A stretch of 14,797 nucleotides of DNA, from assembly GCA_050697275.1 (NCBI GenBank), contig JBOGZI010000093.1:1-14797 (forward strand), in the 5' to 3' direction. A program made the position numbers and the translations under genes. Below, piece after piece: positions 6,071 through 11,947 of the stretch. Numbering within the stretch: the stretch's first letter is position 1; each line of letters begins with the position of its first letter. The notes under the pieces were generated by a model that was not told where the DNA came from, searched no databases, and saw only the letters and a program-made list of their open reading frames with translations. Origin of the DNA: JBOGZI01 sp050697275. GTDB taxonomy: Bacteria; Actinomycetota; Thermoleophilia; Solirubrobacterales; 70-9.

Positions 6071-6076
6071 TACGAT
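6071..6076 (+). promoter_or_regulatory. Candidate -10 box of a leaderless promoter for the HIT gene
   Basis: TACGAT, then 7 bases, then GTG 6084. There is no Shine-Dalgarno sequence before the GTG. The spacing is that expected when transcription starts at the first base of the coding sequence. Confidence 0.5.
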
Positions 6077-6083
6077 CTCTCAT

Positions 6084-6575
6084 GTGGCCAACCAGCGGAT
6101 CTGGGCGCCGTGGCGCCTCGACTACGTGAAGGACGCGAGCAAGGACTCGGCCGACGAGTGCATCTTCTGCGCCGCCCTCGAGGCCGGCGACGACGAGGCC
6201 AGCCTGATCGTGCACCGCGGCGAACGCGCCTTCGTGATCCTCAACAAGTTCCCCTACACCAACGGGCACCTGATGGTGGCTCCCTACGACCACGTCGCCA
6301 CCCTCCCCGAGCTCGATGCCGACACCGTCGCCGAGGTGATGGCGCTCACCCAGCGGGCGATGGAGACGCTCGAGGAGCGCTACTCGCCCCACGGCTACAA
6401 CGTCGGCTTCAACCAGGGGCGGGTGGCCGGCGCCGGGGTCGAGCACCACATCCACATGCACGTGGTTCCGCGCTGGGGCGGCGACACCAACTTCATGCCG
6501 GTGCTCGCCGACACCCGGGTGATGCCCCAGAGCCTCGAGCAGAGCTATGCGGCGCTGCAGGGCGCCTTCGCCTGA
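6084..6575 (+). CDS. HIT-family protein, AP4A phosphorylase/hydrolase-like
   Basis: The 163-residue protein carries the histidine-triad motif HIHMHVV (122-128) and begins with IWAPWRLDYV, typical of the actinobacterial Ap4A phosphorylase group (Rv2613c type, which phosphorolyses diadenosine tetraphosphate). Cys26-x2-Cys29 (ECIFC) upstream is the usual HIT zinc-site half. PYTNGHLMVAPYDHVA is the family's nucleotide-binding strand region. It is expected in the cytosol. GTG 6084 is chosen because homology starts there and a TACGAT box lies 7 bases upstream. An ATG at 6082 is out of frame. Only 22 bp separate it from the phosphomutase gene, but that gene has its own candidate promoter. A plain nucleotide hydrolase of the HIT family is the alternative. 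Confidence 0.88.
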   Translation: MANQRIWAPWRLDYVKDASKDSADECIFCAALEAGDDEASLIVHRGERAFVILNKFPYTNGHLMVAPYDHVATLPELDADTVAEVMALTQRAMETLEERYSPHGYNVGFNQGRVAGAGVEHHIHMHVVPRWGGDTNFMPVLADTRVMPQSLEQSYAALQGAFA

Positions 6576-6585
6576 GCGCGCCGCA

Positions 6586-6591
6586 TAACCT
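6586..6591 (+). promoter_or_regulatory. Candidate -10 box of a leaderless promoter for the phosphomutase gene
   Basis: TAACCT, then 6 bases, then GTG 6598. It lies in the 22-bp gap after the HIT stop. No ribosome-binding site is present in the gap, which supports leaderless translation over coupling. Confidence 0.45.
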
Positions 6592-6597
6592 GCTGAC

Positions 6598-7974
6598 GTG
6601 TCGATCACGGCGCCCCCGGCCTCGATCTTCAAGGCCTACGACATCCGCGGCATCCACGGCGAGGAGATGGATGCCGAGACCGCCTACCTGATCGGCCGTG
6701 CCTTCGCCCGGGTGCTGGGGCGGCTTCGCGGCAAGGATCCCTCCGACCTTCGGGTGGGGCTGGGCCGTGACATGCGGCTCAGCGCTCCGGAGATGTCGGC
6801 CCGCGTCCGCGACGGCCTCACCGACGAGGGGGCCGACGTGATCGACGCCGGCCGGATCGGGACCGAGATGGCCTACTTCCTGGTCGGCTCGCGCGAGCTC
6901 GACGGCGGGGCGATGGTGACCGCCTCGCATAACCCGAAGCCGTACACGGGGGTGAAGCTGATCCGGGAGGGGGCCTTGGCCCTCTCCGGCGATGCGGGCA
7001 TCCCCGACGTCCGTGCTGAGATCGAGGCCGGGCTGCCCGAGCCGCCGGGCGGCGGCTCGGTCGAGGAGGTCGAGATCTATGAGGAGTTCCACGCCCACAT
7101 GCTCGGCTTCGTCGACCCTGCCGCGATCGGGCCGCTGCGCGTGCTCGCCGACGGCGGCAACGGGATGGCGGGACCGATGGTCGGCCCGCTGCTCGAGCGC
7201 CTCGATCTGGACCTGGTCACCACCTACTGGGAGCCGAACGGCGAGTTCCCGGATCGCGAGCCCAACCCGCTGCTCGAGGAGAACCGCCGCTACATCGTCG
7301 AGCGGGTCCGCGAGGAGGAAGCCGACCTGGCGATCGCCTGGGACGGAGACGGCGACCGCTGCTTCTTCATCGACGGGACCGGCAGCTTCTGCGACGGCGA
7401 CTTCGTCTGCGCCCTGCTCGCCCGCGCGGCGCTGCAGAAGGATCCGGGCGCCACGATCCTCTACGACCCCCGCTCGAGCAGAGCGGTGCCGGACACCGTC
7501 GCGGCCGCCGGTGGCCGCTCCGACCTGAGCCGGGTGGGTCACGCCTTCTTCAAGATCCGAATGCGCGAGACCGGCGCCGCCTTCGGCGGCGAGGTCTCCG
7601 GCCACTACTACTTCCGCGACTTCTTCTGCGCTGATTCGGGCACGATCCCGGCACTGCTGATGCTGGAGCTGGTCTCTCGCGAGGAGCGGCCGCTCGAGGA
7701 GCTGATGGCGGAGTTCCGCTCCCGCTACTTCATCTCCGGCGAGATCAACTCCGAGGTCTCGGACCAAGAGGGAAAGATGCGCGAGATCGAGCAGCGCAAC
7801 GACGACGCCGAGATCAGCCATCTCGACGGCGTTTCGGTCGACTACCCCGACTGGCACTTCAACGTACGGCCCTCCAACACCGAGCCCCTGCTGCGGCTCA
7901 ACCTCGAGTCGCTCGTCTCCCGTGACCACATGACCGAGAAGCGGGACGAGGTGCTGGCGCTGATCCGCGCATGA
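6598..7974 (+). CDS. manB: Phosphomannomutase/phosphoglucomutase
   Basis: The 458-residue protein has all four landmarks of the alpha-D-phosphohexomutase family in order. These are the phosphoserine loop TASHNP (108-113, Ser110), the Mg2+ loop DGDGDR (249-254), the sugar loop GEVSGHYY (331-338), and the phosphate-binding RPSNTEP (424-430). The N-terminal FKAYDIRG is that of bacterial PMM/PGM (ManB/AlgC). It interconverts mannose-6-P and mannose-1-P (and perhaps the glucose forms), feeding GDP-mannose and glycolipid synthesis. The start is GTG 6598; there is no Shine-Dalgarno sequence, and a TAACCT box sits 6 bases upstream. The stop overlaps a possible small ORF by ATGA. Following genes include a lipid kinase, so a link to phosphatidylinositol-mannoside-like or other glycolipids is possible but unproven. 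Confidence 0.92.
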   Translation: MSITAPPASIFKAYDIRGIHGEEMDAETAYLIGRAFARVLGRLRGKDPSDLRVGLGRDMRLSAPEMSARVRDGLTDEGADVIDAGRIGTEMAYFLVGSRELDGGAMVTASHNPKPYTGVKLIREGALALSGDAGIPDVRAEIEAGLPEPPGGGSVEEVEIYEEFHAHMLGFVDPAAIGPLRVLADGGNGMAGPMVGPLLERLDLDLVTTYWEPNGEFPDREPNPLLEENRRYIVERVREEEADLAIAWDGDGDRCFFIDGTGSFCDGDFVCALLARAALQKDPGATILYDPRSSRAVPDTVAAAGGRSDLSRVGHAFFKIRMRETGAAFGGEVSGHYYFRDFFCADSGTIPALLMLELVSREERPLEELMAEFRSRYFISGEINSEVSDQEGKMREIEQRNDDAEISHLDGVSVDYPDWHFNVRPSNTEPLLRLNLESLVSRDHMTEKRDEVLALIRA

Positions 7975-8057
7975 GCGATGAGCGGGTAAGGGTTGCCAAG
8001 GCGACGGCGCCCTTACCCGGCACCCCCGGAGGCGAAGCCGAGGAGGTGGCCGGTTGA
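7971..8057 (+). CDS. Possible 28-codon ORF joining the phosphomutase and MBL genes
   Basis: ATG 7971 overlaps the phosphomutase stop as ATGA. The frame runs 28 codons (starting MSDERVRVAKATAPLPG, ending EEVAG) to TGA 8055-8057, which overlaps the MBL start as TGATG. Both junctions have the classic form of translational coupling. The last part encodes the MBL ribosome-binding site (AGGAGGTGG). The peptide has no recognised domain, and its only upstream ribosome-binding option would be by coupling. The ATGA/TGATG pair may be chance, since 28 codons is short, and the interval also holds a hairpin that could be the real functional element. Confidence 0.25.
   Translation: MSDERVRVAKATAPLPGTPGGEAEEVAG
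7983..8019 (+). repeat. 10-bp perfect inverted repeat between phosphomutase and MBL genes
   Basis: CGGGTAAGGG (7983-7992) and CCCTTACCCG (8010-8019) are exact inverted copies around a 17-base loop that itself contains GCC-AA-GGC. No T run follows; the MBL ribosome-binding site begins 21 bases later. It may be a transcript-processing or attenuating hairpin, an operator, or a U-less terminator. Confidence 0.6.
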
Positions 8058-9127
8058 TGCCGAAGGGGATCGCGCCTGACGTCTGGCAGCGCATCCTCGA
8101 CGCCGGGATCCAGACGCTTCGCATCCCGACCCCGTTCCAGGTCGGTCGGGTGAACTGCTACCTGGTCGAGGACGACCCGCTCACCCTGATCGACGCCGGG
8201 CCCAACTCCGGCAAGGCGCTCGACGAGCTCGAGCACCAGCTCGAGGCACTCGGCCGCCGGATCGAGGAGATCGAGCTGGTCATCCTCACCCACCAGCACA
8301 TCGACCACCTCGGCCTGGTGGACATCGTCGCCCGCCGCGCCAGCGCGGAGGTCGCCGCGATCGACGTCGTCGTCCCGTTCGTGGAGCACTACGGCGAGGA
8401 CGCGGAGTGCGACGACCGCGAGGCGGCGGCCCTGATGCTCAGGCACGGGATCCCGGAGGACGTGGTCAGGGCGCTGCAGACGGTCTCCGCCAGCTTCCGC
8501 GCCTGGGGCTCGAAGGCGAAGGTGACCCGGCCGCTCCACGACGGCGAAGCGCTGAAGCTGCGCGACCGCACCCTGGAGGTGCTGCACCGTCCCGGGCACA
8601 GCCCCTCCGACACCGTCTTCTGGGACGCGGAGCGGCGCATCCTGATCGCCGCCGACCACCTGATCAAGCACATCTCCTCGAACCCGCTGATCTCCCGTCC
8701 ACTGGATGGCTCGGGCGAGCGCCGCCAGGCGCTGGTCGAGTACCTCACCTCGCTGAAGCGGACCCGTGAGCTGCCCGCCGAGATCGTGCTCTCCGGTCAC
8801 GGCGAGCCGATCACCGACCACGTCGCGCTGATCGACGAGCGCTTCGCGCTGCACCAGCGGCGGGCGGAGAAGCTCTACGGCCTGATCGCCGAGCAGCCGC
8901 GCACCGGCCACGAGCTCGCCCAGGCGCTCTGGGGCAACGTCGCCGTGACCCAGGCCTTCCTCACCCTCTCCGAGGTGATCGGACACGTCGACCTGCTCGT
9001 CAACGCGGGGCAGGTGCGCGAGATCGCCGACGCGGATATCGTGCGCTACGAGACGACCTCGAGGACCGCGGTGGAGGACCCGGGAGACCTGATCCCGGGC
9101 GGTAACCCGGCCTCGGACGAGGGTTAG
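8057..9127 (+). CDS. MBL-fold metallohydrolase
   Basis: The 356-residue protein has the metallo-beta-lactamase-fold metal motif HQHIDH (79-84; His79, His81, Asp83, His84). The further ligands are His181 in HRPGHSPSD, Asp200 in AADH and His248 in SGHGEP, so a two-metal site looks complete. The roughly 100-residue C-terminal helical part resembles the winged-helix tail of the GloB/LACTB2-like branch. Substrate is unknown; thioesters, lactones or nucleic acid are all used by relatives. There is no signal peptide. ATG 8057 is 10 bases after a strong AGGAGG (8041-8046); the preceding TTG 8054 is a possible alternative at 7 bases. The lipid kinase gene follows after 8 bp, so the two are almost certainly co-transcribed. 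Confidence 0.88.
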   Translation: MPKGIAPDVWQRILDAGIQTLRIPTPFQVGRVNCYLVEDDPLTLIDAGPNSGKALDELEHQLEALGRRIEEIELVILTHQHIDHLGLVDIVARRASAEVAAIDVVVPFVEHYGEDAECDDREAAALMLRHGIPEDVVRALQTVSASFRAWGSKAKVTRPLHDGEALKLRDRTLEVLHRPGHSPSDTVFWDAERRILIAADHLIKHISSNPLISRPLDGSGERRQALVEYLTSLKRTRELPAEIVLSGHGEPITDHVALIDERFALHQRRAEKLYGLIAEQPRTGHELAQALWGNVAVTQAFLTLSEVIGHVDLLVNAGQVREIADADIVRYETTSRTAVEDPGDLIPGGNPASDEG

Positions 9128-9135
9128 GAGAGAGC

Positions 9136-10149
9136 GTGCCGCCGACGATCGCCCCCGCGCAACGGGAGCCCGCTCCCGCCGCCCCCGCGAAGCCGCTCAC
9201 CCCGGGCGCGGCGAAGAAGCGGATGCTGATCATCGTCAACCCCTATGCGACGACGGTCTCCGACCGCCTCAAGAACCTGGTCGTCTACGCGCTGCAGGCC
9301 CGCTACGACGTCGAGGCCGTCGACACCGAGGCCTCCGAGCACGCGATCGAGATCGGCCGCGAGGCTCGAACCGGCGGCTACGACATCGTGGTCGCCTTCG
9401 GCGGCGACGGGACCCTGAACGAAGTGGCGAACGGGCTGGCCGGCACCGACGTCCCCGTCTCGGTGCTGCCCGGCGGCTCGACCAACGTCGTCTGCCGCAC
9501 GCTCGGGATCCCCAACGACGTGGTCGACGCGACCGAGCACCTGATCGCCCTCGCCGACGAGTTCCACCCGCGCAAGATCGACCTCGGCCGCTGCAACGGA
9601 CGGCGCTTCGTATTCGCCTGCGGGATCGGTCTCGACGCCACCGTGGTGAGGCGTGTGGACGCCCGTCCGCGCCTCAAGGCACGAGCTCGGCAATGGTTCT
9701 ACACCTGGGCCGCGATCTCGGGGTTCTACAGGGAGTATCTGCGCGATCCCGTGCGCCTCGAGCTCGAGATCGGCGACCGGCGGGTCGACGGGGTCACCGC
9801 GATCGCCCAGAACTCGGATCCCTTCACCTACTTCGCCGACATCCCGATGCGGATCTGCGAGGACATCGGCCTGGACGACGGCACCCTCTCCTTCGCCGTG
9901 CTGGGACGGGCGGCCCAGCGCGACATGGTGCCGATCGCCGCCCGCGTGCTGAGCCGCCGGCTCAGGACCGTCAAGCACCGGCAGATCGAGGAGTTCGACG
10001 ACGTCACCGAGGCGACGGTGCGGTCGACCTCGAAGGACGAGTCCGGCTACCCGCGGCCGCTGCCGGTCCAGGTCGACGGCGACTACATCGGCGAGTACGC
10101 GGAGCTCGAGTTCTCGGTCGAGCCCAGGGCGCTCACCGTCGTCGCCTGA
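9136..10149 (+). CDS. Diacylglycerol kinase/sphingosine kinase-like lipid kinase (DagK/YegS family)
   Basis: The 337-residue protein has the DAGK catalytic-domain signature. LIIVNPYA (31-38) is followed by FGGDGTLNEVANGL (88-101), the GGDGT nucleotide loop, then LPGGSTNVVCRTLGIP (111-126), and the C-terminal beta-sandwich ending in PLPVQVDGDYIGE. DagB/YegS-type enzymes phosphorylate diacylglycerol or related lipids at the inner face of the membrane. The Ala/Pro-rich first 28 residues look like a disordered tail, not a signal peptide. GTG 9136 is preceded by AGGAGAG (9127-9133), which starts on the last base of the MBL stop. Pairing with the MBL gene suggests a shared lipid or phosphate substrate. 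It ends 12 bp before the convergent stop of the secreted-protein gene, with no hairpin terminator. Confidence 0.92.
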   Translation: MPPTIAPAQREPAPAAPAKPLTPGAAKKRMLIIVNPYATTVSDRLKNLVVYALQARYDVEAVDTEASEHAIEIGREARTGGYDIVVAFGGDGTLNEVANGLAGTDVPVSVLPGGSTNVVCRTLGIPNDVVDATEHLIALADEFHPRKIDLGRCNGRRFVFACGIGLDATVVRRVDARPRLKARARQWFYTWAAISGFYREYLRDPVRLELEIGDRRVDGVTAIAQNSDPFTYFADIPMRICEDIGLDDGTLSFAVLGRAAQRDMVPIAARVLSRRLRTVKHRQIEEFDDVTEATVRSTSKDESGYPRPLPVQVDGDYIGEYAELEFSVEPRALTVVA

Positions 10150-10161
10150 CCCGCTCCGCCG

Positions 10162-10674
10162 TTATTTCTTCTTCTTCTTCTTGCTCAAGGTGACGGTGAA
10201 CTTGACCTTGGCGACCCCGGCGGCGCACTCCTCGGCGGCGGCGAAGTTATAGACCGCCAGGCCCCTGATCTTCCTCGCGCCGACATAGCGGCCGGTGATC
10301 TTGTCGATCTTGGTGCCGAGGAATGTCCTGGTGAAGCTGAAGGCGCCACCCTTGCTGAGTGGCTTCACCGGCTCCTCGTCCTCGAGGGTGAAGACCGGGG
10401 GCGAGAGGCAGAAGCCGCGGCGGATGACCGGCTCGGTGAGCAGCGTGACCTTGCCCTTCTTGATCCGGAACTCGAGCCTGCGGTGATCGACGTTGACGCT
10501 CTCCTGGACCGTCTTGCCCCTGAAGGTGCCGCTCTTGAACTCGAGCTTGGAGCCCTTCTTCTGCGCCGCCGCCAGTGCCGGGCCCCAGGCGAGCAGCAGG
10601 GCAAGACCCGCCGCGGCGAGCGGCAAGGCCCACCTGGCCCTGGCCCTCCTCTGCTTCGTCCCGGCTTCGTCCAT
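10162..10674 (-). CDS. Secreted protein of unknown function with a poly-Lys C-terminus
   Basis: The 170-residue product begins with a Sec-type signal: basic TKQRRARARW (6-15), then a hydrophobic ALPLAAAGLALLLAW, and a likely cleavage after ALA near residue 35. The mature part is beta-rich and basic, with two cysteines (RRGFCLSP and AAEECAAG) that could form a disulfide. It contains a segment KSGTFRGKTVQ and ends in SKKKKKK. I recognise no family. The Lys tail is encoded by a run of AAG triplets (about 10165-10182), where slippage could change its length. Secreted proteins with Lys-rich ends are, in my experience, common in Solirubrobacterales-like genomes. ATG 10674 follows a TAGTGT box by 16 bases. 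It is convergent with the lipid kinase gene and divergent from the HIT gene. Confidence 0.75.
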   Translation of the reverse strand: MDEAGTKQRRARARWALPLAAAGLALLLAWGPALAAAQKKGSKLEFKSGTFRGKTVQESVNVDHRRLEFRIKKGKVTLLTEPVIRRGFCLSPPVFTLEDEEPVKPLSKGGAFSFTRTFLGTKIDKITGRYVGARKIRGLAVYNFAAAEECAAGVAKVKFTVTLSKKKKKK

Positions 10675-10690
10675 GGGCGCCGTCAGAACG

Positions 10691-10696
10691 ACACTA
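10691..10696 (-). promoter_or_regulatory. Candidate -10 box for the secreted Lys-tailed protein gene
   Basis: TAGTGT on the minus strand, 16 bases before ATG 10674, gives a 5' leader of roughly 8-10 bases. A GGAAAC 16 bases further upstream might act as a -35. It lies in the 98-bp divergent interval shared with the HIT gene. Confidence 0.4.
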
Positions 10697-10759
10697 CCGC
10701 GTTGGCCAGCGGGTTTCCGCCCGGAAATTGCGATCGAGATACGCCGAAGTGGCAGCGGT

Positions 10760-10765
10760 TAGCGT
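10760..10765 (+). promoter_or_regulatory. Candidate -10 box of a leaderless promoter for the second HIT gene
   Basis: TAGCGT, then TGCGGCC, then GTG 10773. The spacer and first codons are identical to those of the cupin promoter (TGCGGCC-GTGCC). It supports GTG 10773 as the true start over an upstream in-frame start at 10575 that would run through the promoter and the opposite gene. Confidence 0.55.
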
Positions 10766-10772
10766 TGCGGCC

Positions 10773-11207
10773 GTGCCCGAAGCAGAGCCCGACTGCCGCT
10801 TCTGCCAGATCGTCGCCGGCGACGAGGCGGCGCACCTCATCTTCGAGGACGAGACCTCGATCGCCTTCCTCGACAAACGCCCCCTCTTCCATGGCCACAG
10901 CCTGCTGGTGCCGCGCGAACACCGCGAGACGCTCGGCGACCTCGACGACGAGCTGACCGGCGCCCTCTTCGCCACCGCCAGGCTGCTCTCGGTCGCGGTG
11001 CCGGAGGCGATGGGCAAACCCGGATCCTTCGTCGCGCTCAACAACCGGGTCAGCCAGAGCGTCCCGCACCTGCACGTGCACGTCGTGCCGCGTCGCCCCA
11101 AGGACGGCCTGTGCGGGTTCTTCTGGCCTCGCACCAAGTACGAGTCCGAGGCTGAGATGCGACGGGTGGCCTCCCGCGTGCGGAAGGCGGTCGAGCGGCT
11201 TACTTGA
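10773..11207 (+). CDS. HIT-family nucleotide hydrolase/transferase-like protein
   Basis: From GTG 10773 the product is 144 residues, normal for a HIT protein. Cys8-x2-Cys11 (DCRFCQI) is the zinc-site half. FLDKRPLFHGHSLLVPREH (32-50) is the nucleotide-binding strand region, and HLHVHVV (99-105) is the histidine triad. HIT proteins hydrolyse or transfer nucleoside monophosphates from dinucleotides or AMP-lysine-type substrates. This one is HinT/hydrolase-like and differs from the longer AP4A-phosphorylase-like paralogue at 6084. A longer frame from 10575 is open but antisense to the secreted-protein gene and has no domain in its extra part. Its last 8 bases overlap the 3' end of the convergent cupredoxin gene. 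Confidence 0.87.
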   Translation: MPEAEPDCRFCQIVAGDEAAHLIFEDETSIAFLDKRPLFHGHSLLVPREHRETLGDLDDELTGALFATARLLSVAVPEAMGKPGSFVALNNRVSQSVPHLHVHVVPRRPKDGLCGFFWPRTKYESEAEMRRVASRVRKAVERLT

Positions 11208-11892
11208 GCTTGCGCTTGGCGGTCGCGGGCGAGCCGAAGGGGACCGTGCCCTCGACGGTCACCTTGGCCTTGTTCTTCTTGCCGAGCCGCTTCTTCCCGG
11301 CCTTGGTGAGCTTGACCCGCACGGTGCGCCTCGCCCCCGCGGCGAGGTTGATGCCGGTGACCTCGCCCAGCCTCCTCTTGCCGAGCCTCGCCTCGAGCTC
11401 GACACCCTGGCTCGCGCTCGTCGCCTGAACCCGGACCGGCAGCTTGCCCTTGCGGGCGACCTTGTCCAGGTTCTTCGAGAGCACCTTGAGCGCGAGGCTC
11501 GGCCGGGGCTGGGGAGTCCCGTTGGCGGAGACGGCGAGCGTGGCGATCATCGTGCTCGGGTGGATCGTGCAGATGAAGGTGTAGGTGCCGGTGGTCAGGA
11601 ACTGGGTGCCGTCCAGCTGGGCAGTGCCGGTGCCGATCGTGGGCGACTCGAACAGCGGCCGGCCGTCGGGCCCGTTGGCCGAGGCTGTGGCGTTGTGCTG
11701 GTTCACCCCCGTGTTCTGGAGCAGCGGGCGATCCCCCTGGTCCATGGTGTAGACCGGCTTGGAGAAGACGTTGTCGGAGGCGACGATCGTCTCAGCGACC
11801 GCGAACGCCGTGGCGGCGGCGATCAGCGCGGCCAGGACGGCCGCGAGAGCGATCACCCCGAAGATCCCTCGCCTCTTCCCGCGCTTCACCAC
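11200..11892 (-). CDS. Secreted or membrane-anchored cupredoxin fused to a Lys-rich C-terminal domain
   Basis: The 230-residue product has a basic N-terminus and one hydrophobic helix (FGVIALAAVLAALIAAATAF, 11-30), a signal peptide or anchor. A plastocyanin-like domain (about 34-125) follows, with type-1 copper ligand candidates His66 (NQHNA), Cys108, His111 and Met115 in FICTIHPSTM. The ligand loop is C-x2-H-x3-M, between amicyanin (x2) and longer plastocyanin/azurin loops. Residues about 134-230 form a separate basic domain with VRVKLTKAGKKRLGKKNKAK, resembling the Ig-like wall-facing domains of Thermoleophilia exported proteins. A small extracellular electron carrier or copper-binding protein is likely. 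The start is GTG 11892, or the next codon GTG 11889; TATAAC lies 5 or 8 bases upstream. The stop overlaps the convergent HIT gene by 8 bp. Confidence 0.82.
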   Translation of the reverse strand: MVKRGKRRGIFGVIALAAVLAALIAAATAFAVAETIVASDNVFSKPVYTMDQGDRPLLQNTGVNQHNATASANGPDGRPLFESPTIGTGTAQLDGTQFLTTGTYTFICTIHPSTMIATLAVSANGTPQPRPSLALKVLSKNLDKVARKGKLPVRVQATSASQGVELEARLGKRRLGEVTGINLAAGARRTVRVKLTKAGKKRLGKKNKAKVTVEGTVPFGSPATAKRKLK

Positions 11893-11897
11893 TTCGA

Positions 11898-11903
11898 GTT
11901 ATA
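11898..11903 (-). promoter_or_regulatory. Candidate -10 box for the cupredoxin gene
   Basis: TATAAC on the minus strand, 5 bases before GTG 11892 and 8 bases before GTG 11889. It implies a leaderless or nearly leaderless mRNA, more naturally beginning at the second GTG. It lies in the 55-bp gap after rel. Confidence 0.5.
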
Positions 11904-11947
11904 CGGAAAAGCTGTGCGGAGGGATTGCGGATCGGCGGGCGCCGAGC

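Noticed and set aside
6493..8124. A 543-codon minus-strand frame opposite the phosphomutase
   Set aside because: The sense strand has all four phosphohexomutase motifs; the antisense translation is low-complexity (Val/Asp/Gly/Arg-rich) mirror sequence.
10165..10182. The CTT/AAG run as a terminator T tract for the lipid kinase gene
   Set aside because: It is inside the convergent coding region, encodes the Lys tail, and no GC hairpin precedes it on the + strand.
10575..10772. A longer N-terminus for the second HIT protein
   Set aside because: The extra 66 residues are antisense to the secreted-protein signal peptide and cross both divergent promoters; GTG 10773 has a well-spaced -10 box.
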